Positions 16,023 to 26,523 of a DNA stretch of 64,000 nt are shown here, in pieces. This DNA is from Filifactor villosus (GTDB taxonomy: Bacteria > Bacillota > Clostridia > Peptostreptococcales > Filifactoraceae): the NCBI RefSeq assembly GCF_042652965.1, contig NZ_JBHSHL010000014.1, forward strand, positions 124,001 through 188,000. The letters run 5' to 3'. Position 1 is the stretch's first letter. Every line of letters begins with the position of its first letter. The notes beneath the pieces are model-generated. The model had not been told where the DNA came from. It saw only the letters and a list, made by a program, of their open reading frames with translations, and did no database searches. A program made the position numbers and the translations under genes.

Positions 16023-17120
16023 CTATTCATCTTCCAGATAATCCATACTTTCGATCAGATTTTTCTTTGCATTTTTTCTATGAGCCGCATAGATTTGCGT
16101 GGTGGTAACATTGTCGTGATCCAATAAGTTCTTGACATCGTAGATCGAATGGCCGCTCTCGATGAGAGAACTTGCAAGTGTAGCTCGTAGTTTATGGGGA
16201 GAAAAGCCTTTTTCGTGTGATGTCCCCAAGACGATAGATGTATATTTTTTGATGATTTCGCGGATTTGCCTGCCGGTCAGCCTCTTTCCTTGTAGAGAGA
16301 GGAACAATGGATCTCCTTCGTCCTGAAGCGCGATCTGATTTCGTTCTTGGTTGATATACTCCAAAACAGCCTTTTCCACTTGTGTGTTATAGGGCATGAT
16401 GACTTCCTTGCCTCGTTTGCGGAAGGCTATAAACTCCTTTCTCTTCATGTTGAAAGAAGAGATGTTCAAATGTTCCAGTTCCGAGAGTCTAAGGCCCAAG
16501 ACGACAAAGATCATAATGATCGCCTTATCACGATAGCGGGTCTTTTGCCAAAACTCATATTCCTTTTTTGTCAAACCGATTCCCATATTTACAACTCGTA
16601 TCAGCTGATTGGTCTCTTCGATCGATAGACGTTTGATGGCATCCGGATTTAATTTAGGGAGCTTGATAGGGTTGAAGCCGTCTGTAATATTCTCAGAGAG
16701 TTGATTGTTTCGATACAAAAACTTGAATAGGGAGATTAAGGAAGATTTTTTTCGAGACAGAGCGCGTGTATCGTTTTCGTAGGTGGTCTCAATACCATCT
16801 TGCACCTTTACATATCTTCGGCAATGCTCTCCGATAAAATAATTGACATCTCTTGAACGTATTTTTTTCATCATATCTATTGTGATCTCGGAGACGGTAT
16901 CGCATTTTACATAATTCTTCTCGATCAGAAATTCAAAGAAAAAATAGATATCTCGTAAGTAGGCATAGCGTGTAGCTACGGACACCGAACCGATCAGAAA
17001 GATAAAGTAGTCGAACATAAAAGGGGGCATCTTTTTTTCCAACTCTTTGCAGTCAAGTTCCAACTGATGTTCTTTGACAAGGATATTTTTGGGTTTGCCG
17101 GATTTTGTATTAAATTTCAT
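16023..17120 (-). CDS. XerC/D-like tyrosine recombinase
   Basis: 365 aa from ATG 17120, chosen because GGAGG sits ten bases upstream; a further ATG at 17159 lacks a site. N-terminal SAM-like core-binding domain about 35-140; catalytic domain with Arg in LGLRLSELEHL, His-x-x-Arg in HKLRATLASSL, and a C-terminal HDNVTTTQIYAA giving the His/Asp-to-Tyr end. All catalytic positions seem present, so it should be active. No excisionase, attachment repeats or phage genes flank it, so it is more likely a resident Xer-like enzyme than a mobile element integrase. Exact role (dimer resolution or other) unknown. Confidence 0.85.
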   Translation of the reverse strand: MKFNTKSGKPKNILVKEHQLELDCKELEKKMPPFMFDYFIFLIGSVSVATRYAYLRDIYFFFEFLIEKNYVKCDTVSEITIDMMKKIRSRDVNYFIGEHCRRYVKVQDGIETTYENDTRALSRKKSSLISLFKFLYRNNQLSENITDGFNPIKLPKLNPDAIKRLSIEETNQLIRVVNMGIGLTKKEYEFWQKTRYRDKAIIMIFVVLGLRLSELEHLNISSFNMKRKEFIAFRKRGKEVIMPYNTQVEKAVLEYINQERNQIALQDEGDPLFLSLQGKRLTGRQIREIIKKYTSIVLGTSHEKGFSPHKLRATLASSLIESGHSIYDVKNLLDHDNVTTTQIYAAHRKNAKKNLIESMDYLEDE

Positions 17121-17685
17121 ACTTGAAGAACCTCCATGGGATAAAATAAATTTTCTCAAGCAACTCTTCCCAAAATATACATTTAAGGAATAGTTGTTTC
17201 TTAGGAAGAGTATAGGTCATATCGGACTTCCTGTCAAGAATTTCCGCCCCATCGAGGGATTTTTTTATTTATATCGAAGTTTTTTATGTAAAAGATCTAA
17301 AAAAACCGTCAAGGTATCATCGAAATTGTAAGCAGATTGAGATTAAGACTCCTGATGAAGGTTCATATTCTCATCGATATGTTTGAACGTTTGTTGTATT
17401 GAGAACCATCCAATTCCATATAGTCAAAGATTCTTGCCAAAGTTAAAATGATCCGGCATTATTCTCTGTTTGAAATACCGAGTGTATAAAATATATCATT
17501 GCCGAAAAATAAGGGTTTCTTCTCAGTTGCTTTGCAAAAACTCTCCTTTTGAGGATCTGAAAAATCGACAGTCGAAGGAAATAATCTCTGTTTGAGAAGC
17601 TCTGAGCATTGTACTTGGTTTGGTTTAATTTAACTTTACTGTATATAGATTGCTAAATGATTAAGATATATAAAAACAAATACCT
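17121..17685. other. Long intergenic region with degenerate repeat traces
   Basis: About 560 bases with no credible gene. TCTCTGTTTGA occurs twice (near 17465 and 17587). The segment around 17470-17495, ending GAGTGTATAAAA, resembles the right end of the intergenic repeats, and GAAATACCG recurs here, at 31621 and, inverted, near 19709. The promoter of the recombinase should lie at its left edge but is not obvious. Confidence 0.45.
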
Positions 17686-17718
17686 CCTTTCGATGTATCA
17701 AGACTGTACATCGAAAGG
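17686..17718 (-). terminator. Terminator of pyk
   Basis: CCTTTCGATGTA (17686-17697) and TACATCGAAAGG (17707-17718) are perfect complements with a nine-base loop. In the minus-strand reading the hairpin is followed by AGGTATTTGTTTTTATAT. It lies about 45 bases past the pyk stop. Confidence 0.85.
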
Positions 17719-17763
17719 AAATTATTTATTTATCAAAACATAGCATAAAACATAAATAACAGT

Positions 17764-19509
17764 TTATAAAACAGAAACTTTGCCACGATAGACATAACCT
17801 TTATTGGGCTCGATTGTGATATCTTCCCCGTCTCTTATCGTCTCAAGAATATTTTTTGCACCTACGATAACAGGTTTTCCTAAACTCAATCCCACTACTG
17901 CTGCGTGGTTTGTCAAACCGCCCTCTTCCACGATGATGGCGGAAGCTCTTTCCATATAGGGTACTGTCTCTCTATCCGTGAACTTGGCAATAAGGATATC
18001 TCCATCGATAAAGTTGGAAAGGTCTTTTCTGGCACACCCCATCAGAGCATGATTTCCTATTCCAATTCCCTTTGCTAAAATTTCAGTAACAACGTGTACT
18101 TTTATAAGGTTGGTGGATCCCGTTTGTCTTAAGGGCACTCCTGCTGTTATTACTACTACATCTCCCGATTTAATCAATTCTTCCTTAGTGGCGGAATCAA
18201 TAGAAACATCAAAGAGTTCGTCGGTAGAGTCTACCCTTCTTTCAATGTTTAAGGGAACGATCCCCCAGACGATCCCCATCTGTCGAAGCACTACCTCATC
18301 GTTTACCACTCCTATGATCTGTTGGCTGGGTCTGTAACTGGAAACCATTCTGGCGGTATATCCCGACTCGGTTGCTGTGATGATAGCGGATGCACCGATA
18401 TCATCAGCTGTTGTGCAGGTCGCGTGGCTAATCGCATTTGTAATATTCACAGAACGATTTTTTGCACGCTCGGAGGTCATTTTGCTATAATCCAGGGTGG
18501 TTTCCGTCTTGGATGCGATCCGGCTCATTGTCTTGAGAGCTTCTACCGGATATTTTCCCGAAGCGGTTTCTCCGGATAGCATAATAGCATCTGTTCCGTC
18601 ATAGATGGCATTGGCAACGTCAGTGACCTCTGCCCGAGTGGGTCTGGGGTTGCGGATCATTGAATCCAACATCTGAGTTGCTGTAATAACAGGCTTGGAT
18701 AAAAGATTACATTTTTTTATGATCATTTTTTGAACAATGGGAATGTCCTCCGTAGGAATTTCAACTCCCAAATCTCCCCTTGCGATCATAATGGCATCCG
18801 TCACTTGGAGAATATCATCGATATTATCTACACCTTCCTGGTTTTCGATCTTCGAGATAATCTGTATGTGTTCGGCATCGTACTCTTCCAGAATCTCTCT
18901 GATGGCAAGGACATCGGAAGCCTTTCTTACGAAGGAGGCTGCAATAAAGTCTATGTTGTTTTCGATACCGAAGATAATATCTTCTTTATCTTTTTGGGTG
19001 ATGGCGGGAAGATTTATTTTCACATTGGGAACATTAATCCCCTTGTTATTTTTAATGATCCCGCTGTTTTTTACAAGGCAGACGATATCTTTATCGGTAA
19101 CTTTTTGAACTTCCATGGAGATAAGTCCGTCATCGATCAAAATCGTGTTTCCGGGTTTTACGTCATGGACGAGCCCCTTATAGGAAATGGATGATATTTC
19201 TTTGTTTCCGATGATATCCTCTGTTGTCAAAGTGAAGGTTTGACCTTCTTCAAGCAGGATCTCTTCGGCATCGAATTTTCCCGTTCGGATCTCGGGTCCC
19301 TTGGTGTCCAGTAAGATAGCGATCGGCTGATCCGTCTCTTTCCTGACCTTTTTGATCAAATCTATCTTCGCTTGATGTTCAGGGTGACTTCCGTGGGAAA
19401 AGTTCAACCTGCACACATTAAGTCCGTTTGCTATCAATTCTTTTAGGACAGCCTCGTTTTCACTTGATGGTCCTATGGTACAAACAATCTTTGTCTTTTT
19501 CTTTAACAT
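17764..19509 (-). CDS. pyk: Pyruvate kinase with C-terminal PEP-utiliser domain
   Basis: 581 aa, converting phosphoenolpyruvate and ADP to pyruvate and ATP. The start MLKKKTKIVCTIGPSS fits the family and AGAGGAAG precedes ATG 19509; the frame is open further but without a site. Catalytic barrel residues 1-350 include MIARGDLGVEIP; an allosteric domain follows, then an extra domain of about 110 residues with GGLTNHAAVVG, the PEP-utiliser swivelling domain found in Bacillus-type enzymes. Lies 275 bases downstream of pfkA, with its own terminator. Confidence 0.95.
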   Translation of the reverse strand: MLKKKTKIVCTIGPSSENEAVLKELIANGLNVCRLNFSHGSHPEHQAKIDLIKKVRKETDQPIAILLDTKGPEIRTGKFDAEEILLEEGQTFTLTTEDIIGNKEISSISYKGLVHDVKPGNTILIDDGLISMEVQKVTDKDIVCLVKNSGIIKNNKGINVPNVKINLPAITQKDKEDIIFGIENNIDFIAASFVRKASDVLAIREILEEYDAEHIQIISKIENQEGVDNIDDILQVTDAIMIARGDLGVEIPTEDIPIVQKMIIKKCNLLSKPVITATQMLDSMIRNPRPTRAEVTDVANAIYDGTDAIMLSGETASGKYPVEALKTMSRIASKTETTLDYSKMTSERAKNRSVNITNAISHATCTTADDIGASAIITATESGYTARMVSSYRPSQQIIGVVNDEVVLRQMGIVWGIVPLNIERRVDSTDELFDVSIDSATKEELIKSGDVVVITAGVPLRQTGSTNLIKVHVVTEILAKGIGIGNHALMGCARKDLSNFIDGDILIAKFTDRETVPYMERASAIIVEEGGLTNHAAVVGLSLGKPVIVGAKNILETIRDGEDITIEPNKGYVYRGKVSVL

Positions 19510-19784
19510 TATTAAACTTCCTCTTCTCTTGGTTCTATTGCTTATAAAATCTTCTAAATTTAAAACCGATATCACTGTCGTCTAATGACAATTCAAAAAC
19601 TTTCTCGGCTCAAAATATGGATAGAGATAACTCCTTTGTTATAAGTTTCATTTGCGAATCTGATTAAATTGAAAATCATCTATAGTTTATGGCTATATAC
19701 TCTGTATTCCGGTATTTCAATTAGGTCCTAGTGTAAAAATAAGCGAAGATCGAGAGCTCTGCAACTTCCGATTACGCAGTTTGT

Positions 19785-20747
19785 CTAGATGGAAAGGACC
19801 TTTGAGATCTCAAACCTTCTTTCATTAAACTTGTTCTGCATAGCAAGGGCCTCATTGATATTCATATCAATGATTTTATTTTCTCGGACTCCCACTACTC
19901 GCGAGATCTTTCCTTCCATTAAGAGCTCTACTGCATGATAACCCATTTCACTCGCCAGTATTCGATCTTTTGCCGATGGATTCCCTCCTCGTTGCACATG
20001 CCCTAAGATGGTTGTTCTGACATCCATATCCGTGAGTTCCTTGATCTGGTTGGCGATTTCGTTTAAGTTCCCCACTCCTTCCGCAACGACGATGATGCTT
20101 TGTTTTTTGCCACGCTTGTTACTGTTTATGAGTTTTTGGGAGATCTCCTTGAGATTATATCCTATTTCTGGAACCAAAATCGCTTCAGCTCCCCCTGCAA
20201 GTCCTGCATCTAAGGCGATATCGCCACAATTTCTTCCCATAACCTCGACGATGGTCACCCTCTCATGGGAAGAAGTTGTATCCCTTAGGTTTGTGATGGC
20301 TTCCAAGGCGGTATTGACCGCGGTATCAAAACCAATTGTAAAGTCTGTATATGCCAAATCGTTATCGATGGTTCCGGGGATTCCGATACCGGGGAAACCG
20401 AAGTCCGATAGAGACTTCATTCCCATGAAGCTTCCGTCTCCGCCAATCACAACAAGACCCTCTATCTTAAATACATTTAACAGCTGGATCGCCAGTTCCC
20501 GACAAGATGGATTTTCTTTGAATTCGGGACAGCGCGCCGAACGAAGTATGGTTCCTCCCTTGTGAATAATGTCACCTACAGAGGATAGGTTCATTTTCTT
20601 TAAATCTCCCTCGATCAATCCCTTGAATCCCCTACGGACTCCATAGACATCGATGTTGTTGTAGATAGCCGTTCGAACTACTGCACGAACGGCGGCATTC
20701 ATTCCCGGAGCGTCTCCTCCACTGGTTAATACTGCAATCCTTTTCAT
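19785..20747 (-). CDS. pfkA: ATP-dependent 6-phosphofructokinase
   Basis: 320 aa, the usual length of bacterial PfkA. SGGDAPGMNAAVRAV at 9-23 is the nucleotide site, GGDGSFMG gives the Gly-rich ATP loop consistent with ATP rather than pyrophosphate use, and TIDNDL carries the catalytic Asp. AAGGAG precedes the ATG, which overlaps the dnaE stop by four bases (ATGA), so it is translationally coupled to dnaE. The dnaE-pfkA-pyk order is common in Clostridia and Bacilli. Confidence 0.95.
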   Translation of the reverse strand: MKRIAVLTSGGDAPGMNAAVRAVVRTAIYNNIDVYGVRRGFKGLIEGDLKKMNLSSVGDIIHKGGTILRSARCPEFKENPSCRELAIQLLNVFKIEGLVVIGGDGSFMGMKSLSDFGFPGIGIPGTIDNDLAYTDFTIGFDTAVNTALEAITNLRDTTSSHERVTIVEVMGRNCGDIALDAGLAGGAEAILVPEIGYNLKEISQKLINSNKRGKKQSIIVVAEGVGNLNEIANQIKELTDMDVRTTILGHVQRGGNPSAKDRILASEMGYHAVELLMEGKISRVVGVRENKIIDMNINEALAMQNKFNERRFEISKVLSI

Positions 20748-23700
20748 GATGGCTCCTTTATCTTAATATTATCCTTTCCTGCAACTTCTGCCAGTCTCTT
20801 AAGCACAAGAGGATCAGCAGAGATGTGTTTATAACTTTCCAACTCAAATGCCCGTTGTTTTAGTTTGTCGAAGAAGATGACCGTATCCTTTCCCGGATAT
20901 TTTTTGATAAGATACTTGATTTCCTTCAAATTCGAGTCTTCACAGATCTGTATATAGAGCTTTTTAAACCTCTTCTCCTTCAAAGATTCAATCTTATCCG
21001 CTAAGATTTTAGGATCTTCATCTTCTTTGAACTGTACTGTTCCGTAGACGATGACGGGTTCATCTTCGTTGAGAAGATCGAGATATCGCTCAACAATATT
21101 GGGAAATACGACAACTTCAAGTGAAGAAGTCAGGTCTTCCAAAGAAAGAAAAGCCATTAATCGATTATTCCTCGTATATTTGATGCTTTTGCTTTGTATG
21201 ATACCCGATAAAATGGTTTTAAACTCGGAAAAATCTCCCGTTTGCAATTTTTCGTCTCGCAGATGGAGCAGATCCAATATCGTTGTTTTGGAGTATTTTT
21301 CTATTACTTCTTTGTATTCTTCCAAGGGATGACCGCTGATGTAGAGTCCTATGACGTCTTTTTCCATCGAGAGTTTTTCTTTGATCGAAAAGTCGGAGAC
21401 TTTAAAATCAAAGTCATCTTGAAAAGAAGAACTTTGGTCTCCTTCCGTTTCAAACAGCGAAACTTGACCGGCTATCGTCTGCTTCGATCTTGAGTGCACG
21501 CGGTCTGAGATCTCCTCATAGTTGGCCAAGAGTTGTGCTCGGTTGCTGTGCAAGCTATCAAAAGATCCTGATTTGATCAGAGTTTCGATCACACGTTTGG
21601 AAGCGACAGGCTGGGGCAGTCTTCTTATAAAATCGTGCAGAGAAACAAAGTGACCGTTCTCTTCGATTTCTTTGACAATACACAAAACCACATTCTCTCC
21701 TATGTTTTTTAATGAGGAAAGGGCAAAACGTATCTTATCTTCTTCGACGGAAAAATAATTCTTGCTTCGATTGATATCGGGGTTAAGCACCTCAATCTTC
21801 AATGTATGACATTCGCGAATATATTCAACAACCTTCTCCGTCCTTCCCATGACACTGGTCATAAGAGAAGCCATGAAGGCGACAGGATAGAAGGTTTTCA
21901 AGTAAGCGGTCTGATATGCAAGAACTCCGTAACACGCCGCGTGACTTTTGTTGAAGGCATATTTCGCAAAGTCGATCATTTCATCATAGATCTTATTTGC
22001 TGTAGAGGAGTCAATCCCCTTCCTTATACAGCCGGAAATAAGAATCTCTCCGTTTTCGTCGATCTTCCCGTTTACAAAGTATTCTCTTTCCTCCTCCATG
22101 ATGTCCATCTGTTTTTTGCTCATCGCCTTACGAACGAGATCCGCTCTCGCGTAGGAATAACCTCCAAGCTCACGGACGATCTGCATGACCTGTTCCTGAT
22201 ATATCATAATTCCGTTTGTGACCCTCAGGATAGGCTCTAATTTGGGGTGGAGGTAGTTGATTTTAGCTCCGTTCTTATTTTTTATATAGGCGGGTATCGA
22301 TTCCATAGGACCCGGACGGTAGAGAGAGATTCCTGCTACGATGTCTTCAAAGCTCTCAGGTCGAAATTCTTTTAAGAAGCTCCTCATTCCGCTGCTCTCT
22401 AACTGGAAGATGCCCAAGGTGTTTCCGCTCGATAAAAGCTCGTAGACCTTTGGATCGTTCATAGGAATTTTAGAAAAATCCAGTTTTGTATGATAGACTT
22501 TTTCGATCGTTCTAAGAGTTTTTTGGATCACGGTAAGGGTTCGAAGGCCGAGAAAGTCCATTTTCAAAAGTCCCAGACTCTCCAGAGTAGACATGGGAAA
22601 CTGAGTGGCAACAGAGTTTTGATGCATATAGAGAGGTACGTGTTCATCGAGTTTATCTTTGGAGATCACGATTCCCGCCGCATGTGTTGAAGCGTGGCGA
22701 GGAAGACCTTCTATACCCTTGGAAAAATCGATCAGTTCTCTTATTCGGGGATCATTCTCATACATTTTTTTTAGAGAAGGATTCATCTTGAGTGCAGTGT
22801 CGATCGTCATTCCCAGCGAAAAAGGAACTTCCTTGGCGACCTTATCGACATCGGCATAACTCATTCCCAGTACCCTGCCTACATCTCTGATAGCAGCGCG
22901 CGCACCTAAGGTACCGAAGGTGATGATCTGTGCTACATGGTCTTCTCCGTACTTTTTCTTTACATAATCGATGACTTCTTCCCTGCGTTCATAACAAAAG
23001 TCGATATCGATATCCGGCATGGACACCCTTTCCGGATTTAAGAAACGTTCAAACAGGAGGTTATATGCTATGGGATCCACATCGGTGATATCAAGGCAGT
23101 AAGAGATGATCGAACCTGCCGCCGACCCTCTTCCCGGGCCTACAATGATCCTGTTTTTCTTTGCATAGCGGATAAAGTCCCATACAATAAGGAAATACTC
23201 TACATAGCCCATGGTTTCAATTACCGATTTTTCGTATTCAAAGCGTGAGCGAATCTCCTCCGTGATATTCGGATAGCGTTTTTTAAGTCCTTCCATGCAG
23301 ATTTTATCGAAGAGCTCTTTGTTGGAGCAGTCATATTCCGATATATATTGAGGCAGATGGATGACATCGAAGTTAAACGTTACATCGCAGCGTTCAGAGA
23401 TTAAATGGGTGTTGTATAAGGCTTCTTGATCCTCGGGAAAGAGTTTGTACATCTCATCTGTAGTCTTGAAATAAAACTCGTTCGTCTCAAATTCCATCCT
23501 GCCCTCGTCCTTCAGCGTTTTTCCCATTTGAATACACAGGAGGATCTCATGGGTCTTTGCGTCTTCTCTATTGACATAGTGTACATCGTTCGTTGCGACC
23601 AGTGGGATCCCGCTTTCTTTAGAAAGCTGTCTTAAACGGTTGTTTACTATCGACTGTTCCGGGATCCCATGGTCTTGAAGTTCTAAGAAAAAGTTTCCTT

Positions 23701-24202
23701 CTCCAAAGATATCTCTATATTTTTTAGCCGATTCCATAGCCTCTTCATATCGGTCCTTTAAGAGTTTTTGTTGCACTTCTCCTCCCAGACAGGCGGACAA
23801 CGCAATAAGACCTTCGCAATGTTCTTGCAAGGCCTGGATATCCACACGGGGCTTATAATAATAGCCTTCTGTAAAGGACAGAGAGACCAGACGGATAAGG
23901 TTTTGATAGCCCGAATCATTTTCTGCGAGAAGGACTAAGTGGTAGGAACTCTTATCCATGGGCTCCTTATCATGTCTGGTCCTGGCTGCAACATAGACTT
24001 CACAACCGATAATCGGCTTGACCCCATGTTTTTTTGCTATTCTATAAAAGTCGACCACACCGAACATAACCCCATGATCGGTGATGGCAACAGCATCCAT
24101 CCCATCTTCTTTGGCCTTTAAGACGAGATCTTCCATCTTGGCAAAGCCGTCGAGCAGGCTGTAAGGGGTATGAAGGTGAAGGTGAGTAAATTTTCTGTTC
24201 AT
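20744..24202 (-). CDS. dnaE: DNA polymerase III alpha subunit
   Basis: 1152 aa from ATG 24202 (AAGGA six bases before). N-terminal PHP domain with HLHLHTPYSLLDG and AITDHG metal-site residues appears intact. The polymerase active site is in MPDIDIDF near residue 400; helix-hairpin-helix and OB-fold regions follow near 830 and 990. It is the DnaE1 type, without a PolC-style exonuclease insert. The frame is open 41 codons further upstream into the patatin gene, which I reject for lack of homology. Confidence 0.95.
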   Translation of the reverse strand: MNRKFTHLHLHTPYSLLDGFAKMEDLVLKAKEDGMDAVAITDHGVMFGVVDFYRIAKKHGVKPIIGCEVYVAARTRHDKEPMDKSSYHLVLLAENDSGYQNLIRLVSLSFTEGYYYKPRVDIQALQEHCEGLIALSACLGGEVQQKLLKDRYEEAMESAKKYRDIFGEGNFFLELQDHGIPEQSIVNNRLRQLSKESGIPLVATNDVHYVNREDAKTHEILLCIQMGKTLKDEGRMEFETNEFYFKTTDEMYKLFPEDQEALYNTHLISERCDVTFNFDVIHLPQYISEYDCSNKELFDKICMEGLKKRYPNITEEIRSRFEYEKSVIETMGYVEYFLIVWDFIRYAKKNRIIVGPGRGSAAGSIISYCLDITDVDPIAYNLLFERFLNPERVSMPDIDIDFCYERREEVIDYVKKKYGEDHVAQIITFGTLGARAAIRDVGRVLGMSYADVDKVAKEVPFSLGMTIDTALKMNPSLKKMYENDPRIRELIDFSKGIEGLPRHASTHAAGIVISKDKLDEHVPLYMHQNSVATQFPMSTLESLGLLKMDFLGLRTLTVIQKTLRTIEKVYHTKLDFSKIPMNDPKVYELLSSGNTLGIFQLESSGMRSFLKEFRPESFEDIVAGISLYRPGPMESIPAYIKNKNGAKINYLHPKLEPILRVTNGIMIYQEQVMQIVRELGGYSYARADLVRKAMSKKQMDIMEEEREYFVNGKIDENGEILISGCIRKGIDSSTANKIYDEMIDFAKYAFNKSHAACYGVLAYQTAYLKTFYPVAFMASLMTSVMGRTEKVVEYIRECHTLKIEVLNPDINRSKNYFSVEEDKIRFALSSLKNIGENVVLCIVKEIEENGHFVSLHDFIRRLPQPVASKRVIETLIKSGSFDSLHSNRAQLLANYEEISDRVHSRSKQTIAGQVSLFETEGDQSSSFQDDFDFKVSDFSIKEKLSMEKDVIGLYISGHPLEEYKEVIEKYSKTTILDLLHLRDEKLQTGDFSEFKTILSGIIQSKSIKYTRNNRLMAFLSLEDLTSSLEVVVFPNIVERYLDLLNEDEPVIVYGTVQFKEDEDPKILADKIESLKEKRFKKLYIQICEDSNLKEIKYLIKKYPGKDTVIFFDKLKQRAFELESYKHISADPLVLKRLAEVAGKDNIKIKEPS

Positions 24203-24212
24203 TTCCATTCCT

Positions 24213-25079
24213 TTATTTTCCAAGGTAATCGCACAGGTCGCGAAAGTGTTCCATCGCATCTCGGTATCCCATTTCGTAGACCTCAAGAAGCTTTTCTTTC
24301 TTTTTTTCGAGACGACCGAATTCAATTTCTTTCTTCGGTCGAATCACAAAACATTCCCCTCTCTCTTCCAAGTAAGAAAGCAGTTCGAGAGTACGATTAT
24401 AATGAATATAACGTTCTTCGATTGCCTTGCGAAGCAAGGGATATTCCCTGTAAAAATTTCGGTTTGCAATCCTGAAAGCCGGATTTTCCTTCTTTCTATA
24501 CTCTTTATCTCTGGTCAAAACTACAACGTGTTTTCTGTTCCCGTCTCGAATCGATTTTCTGATCGGGATGGAATCGGTGATCCCTCCGTCGAGGTAAAGG
24601 TTTGACCCAAGTTGCACCATGTTTGTAATATAGGGAAGAGAAATTGTTGCCTTGAGGGCATTCATGCCTTCCGAATCCAGTTGATGTATATTGATGTATT
24701 CCGCCTTTCCTGTAACGCAATTGGTCACAACGACCTTAAATACTCCTATATTCTCTTTAAATCCCTCGTAGTCAAAAGGAAGATAATAGTTAGGGATCTT
24801 ATTGAACATCATATCCATCCCAAAAAAGGAACCTGTCTTGAACAAATTATAGAAACTCATATAGTCATCGTTCCCTGAATAGTGATAAACAACCCGAGCG
24901 TTTCGGTAGAGTTGTTTGGAAATATAGCCCGTAGCATTGCAGGCTCCTGCAGAAACTCCGATGATATAATCAAATTCGAGTTTCCTCTTTAAAAAGAAGT
25001 CCAGGACTCCCGAAGTGTAGATACCTCGCGTCCCTCCACCTTCCAAGATCAATGCATGGCCTTCGTTTCTGTTATTCAA
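24213..25079 (-). CDS. Patatin-like phospholipase
   Basis: 288 aa. Oxyanion loop EGGGTRGI at 13-20, nucleophile elbow GVSAG with Ser43, and catalytic Asp164 in LDGGITDS: a complete Ser-Asp dyad, so an active acyl hydrolase is expected. No signal peptide or membrane segment, closest in layout to the YjjU/RssA-like cytosolic group. TTG start at 25079 with AAGGGGG seven bases upstream. It overlaps the histidine kinase gene by eight bases and ends ten bases before dnaE, so it is embedded in the operon. Substrate lipid unknown. Confidence 0.9.
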   Translation of the reverse strand: MNNRNEGHALILEGGGTRGIYTSGVLDFFLKRKLEFDYIIGVSAGACNATGYISKQLYRNARVVYHYSGNDDYMSFYNLFKTGSFFGMDMMFNKIPNYYLPFDYEGFKENIGVFKVVVTNCVTGKAEYINIHQLDSEGMNALKATISLPYITNMVQLGSNLYLDGGITDSIPIRKSIRDGNRKHVVVLTRDKEYRKKENPAFRIANRNFYREYPLLRKAIEERYIHYNRTLELLSYLEERGECFVIRPKKEIEFGRLEKKKEKLLEVYEMGYRDAMEHFRDLCDYLGK

Positions 25080-26523
25080 TGTTGTTCCCCCTTTCCTGAG
25101 CAGATGGGAAAATAACCTTCACTTCGGTTCCTTTACCAAGTTCCGAGTAGATCTCCATCGATGCGTCATGCAATTTTAAGATTTCTTCGACGATGGATAG
25201 CCCCATACCGCTTCCGGGGGCATTGACATTCGCCTTGAAAAACTGTTCTCTTACTTTCAAAATATCTTCATCGGAAATTCCTATTCCGCTATCTTTGACG
25301 GTAATGATCACCTTGTCTTCAAATCCCTGTGCGCTTACCTTTACTGTTCCGTTCTCCGGGGTAAACTTAAAGGCATTAGCGATCAGGTTGATAAACACCT
25401 GCTTCAATCTGTTTCGGTCTGCATAAATACTTGCATCGATACCCTTAAGTTCGCATTGAAATTGCAAAGTCCCTTTTCGAGGAAGGAATTGGTTATACAC
25501 ATTTACCAAGACTTGCTTGGGATCGATCACGGTTTTATAAACCCTCATAGTATTGGCTTCCAATCTCGAAAAGTCCAAAAGTTCCTCCACGATATTCCCA
25601 AGACGTTCCGATTCACTGCAAATAATTTGAAGGCCCATTCCAAGGTCGCTGTCTTCTTTTTCCACATCGGATAACAGAGTCTCTCCCCATCCCTTGATGG
25701 AAGTCAGGGGTGTTCGAAGTTCGTGGGATATCGAGGAGATAAAGTCTTTTTTTAATTTGTCCGACTTTGTAATTTCACTCGCCATGTAATTTAGGGTATC
25801 GGCCAACTGGCCGATCTCGTCATCGTAGAGTTTTTCGGCCCGTACATCAAAGTCTCCGCTTGCCATCTGATCGGCAGCTATCTTCAATTTTTGGATCGGT
25901 GTCACAATCGTCTTGGAGATAACTAAAGAGATTACCAAAAATATAAGAAGCACGAGCATTGCAAAAACAAGACTTTGAGAGATGTAGAGTTTGATCGCTC
26001 TGTCAATCTCCTCCATTGATATAATATAACGGATCACTCCATGAACTTCGCTATACTGTTTTAGAGGAGTAGATATTGCCATGATTTTCTCGTGGGTCTG
26101 TTCATTTTTTTCAATGTTGATGGATGTTTTTCCTCTTAATGCCGACTCGACATCCTTGGAATGAACAGTTTGAATGTAAGAGAAATCATAAGAATCCATA
26201 ACAACATTGTAGTTGGTATCGATCACTTGGATCAGATACTTATCGTTATCCTCCTTCATAAAGTTATCGAACAGAAACCGAGCTTTTTCGCGAATATCTG
26301 AAGTTGTAACATAGGTGTTGACGAAACTTGAACTTAACTGAACCCTATCGTACAGAATTTGCTCGGCACCTGAATAATAGTAAGACTTGATTACAAAGGA
26401 AAGAGCGATCTCCATCAAAATGACCGCGATCAAGGCAACTGTTTCAAAGCTCAGAATGATCCTGGCTCGTATCGAAAGATTGCTGTGTCCGAAGACCTTA
26501 AACAAATATCCTCCCCTACTCAT
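25072..26523 (-). CDS. Sensor histidine kinase
   Basis: 483 aa from ATG 26523, preceded by AGGTGG. Membrane helices at about 22-46 and 184-203 bracket an extracytoplasmic sensor of about 135 residues; HAMP about 203-256; HisKA with phospho-acceptor His267 (SHELRTP); HATPase with N-box NLIANAFKF, DSGIGIS and GSGMGLSIVEE. This is the PhoR/WalK-like layout without PAS. Overlaps the response regulator by eight bases. Signal unknown; the neighbouring lipoprotein is a candidate partner. Confidence 0.93.
   Translation of the reverse strand: MSRGGYLFKVFGHSNLSIRARIILSFETVALIAVILMEIALSFVIKSYYYSGAEQILYDRVQLSSSFVNTYVTTSDIREKARFLFDNFMKEDNDKYLIQVIDTNYNVVMDSYDFSYIQTVHSKDVESALRGKTSINIEKNEQTHEKIMAISTPLKQYSEVHGVIRYIISMEEIDRAIKLYISQSLVFAMLVLLIFLVISLVISKTIVTPIQKLKIAADQMASGDFDVRAEKLYDDEIGQLADTLNYMASEITKSDKLKKDFISSISHELRTPLTSIKGWGETLLSDVEKEDSDLGMGLQIICSESERLGNIVEELLDFSRLEANTMRVYKTVIDPKQVLVNVYNQFLPRKGTLQFQCELKGIDASIYADRNRLKQVFINLIANAFKFTPENGTVKVSAQGFEDKVIITVKDSGIGISDEDILKVREQFFKANVNAPGSGMGLSIVEEILKLHDASMEIYSELGKGTEVKVIFPSAQERGNNIE

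Noticed and set aside
16023..17120. Integrated mobile element around the tyrosine recombinase
   Set aside because: No tRNA target, direct repeats, excisionase or phage genes on either side; neighbours are core genes.
17121..17685. Riboswitch or RNA gene in the pre-pyk gap
   Set aside because: No recognisable consensus elements; only weak repeat traces.
20744..24325. Longer dnaE start giving 1193 residues
   Set aside because: The extra 41 codons overlap the patatin gene and show no homology; a proper ribosome site precedes ATG 24202.
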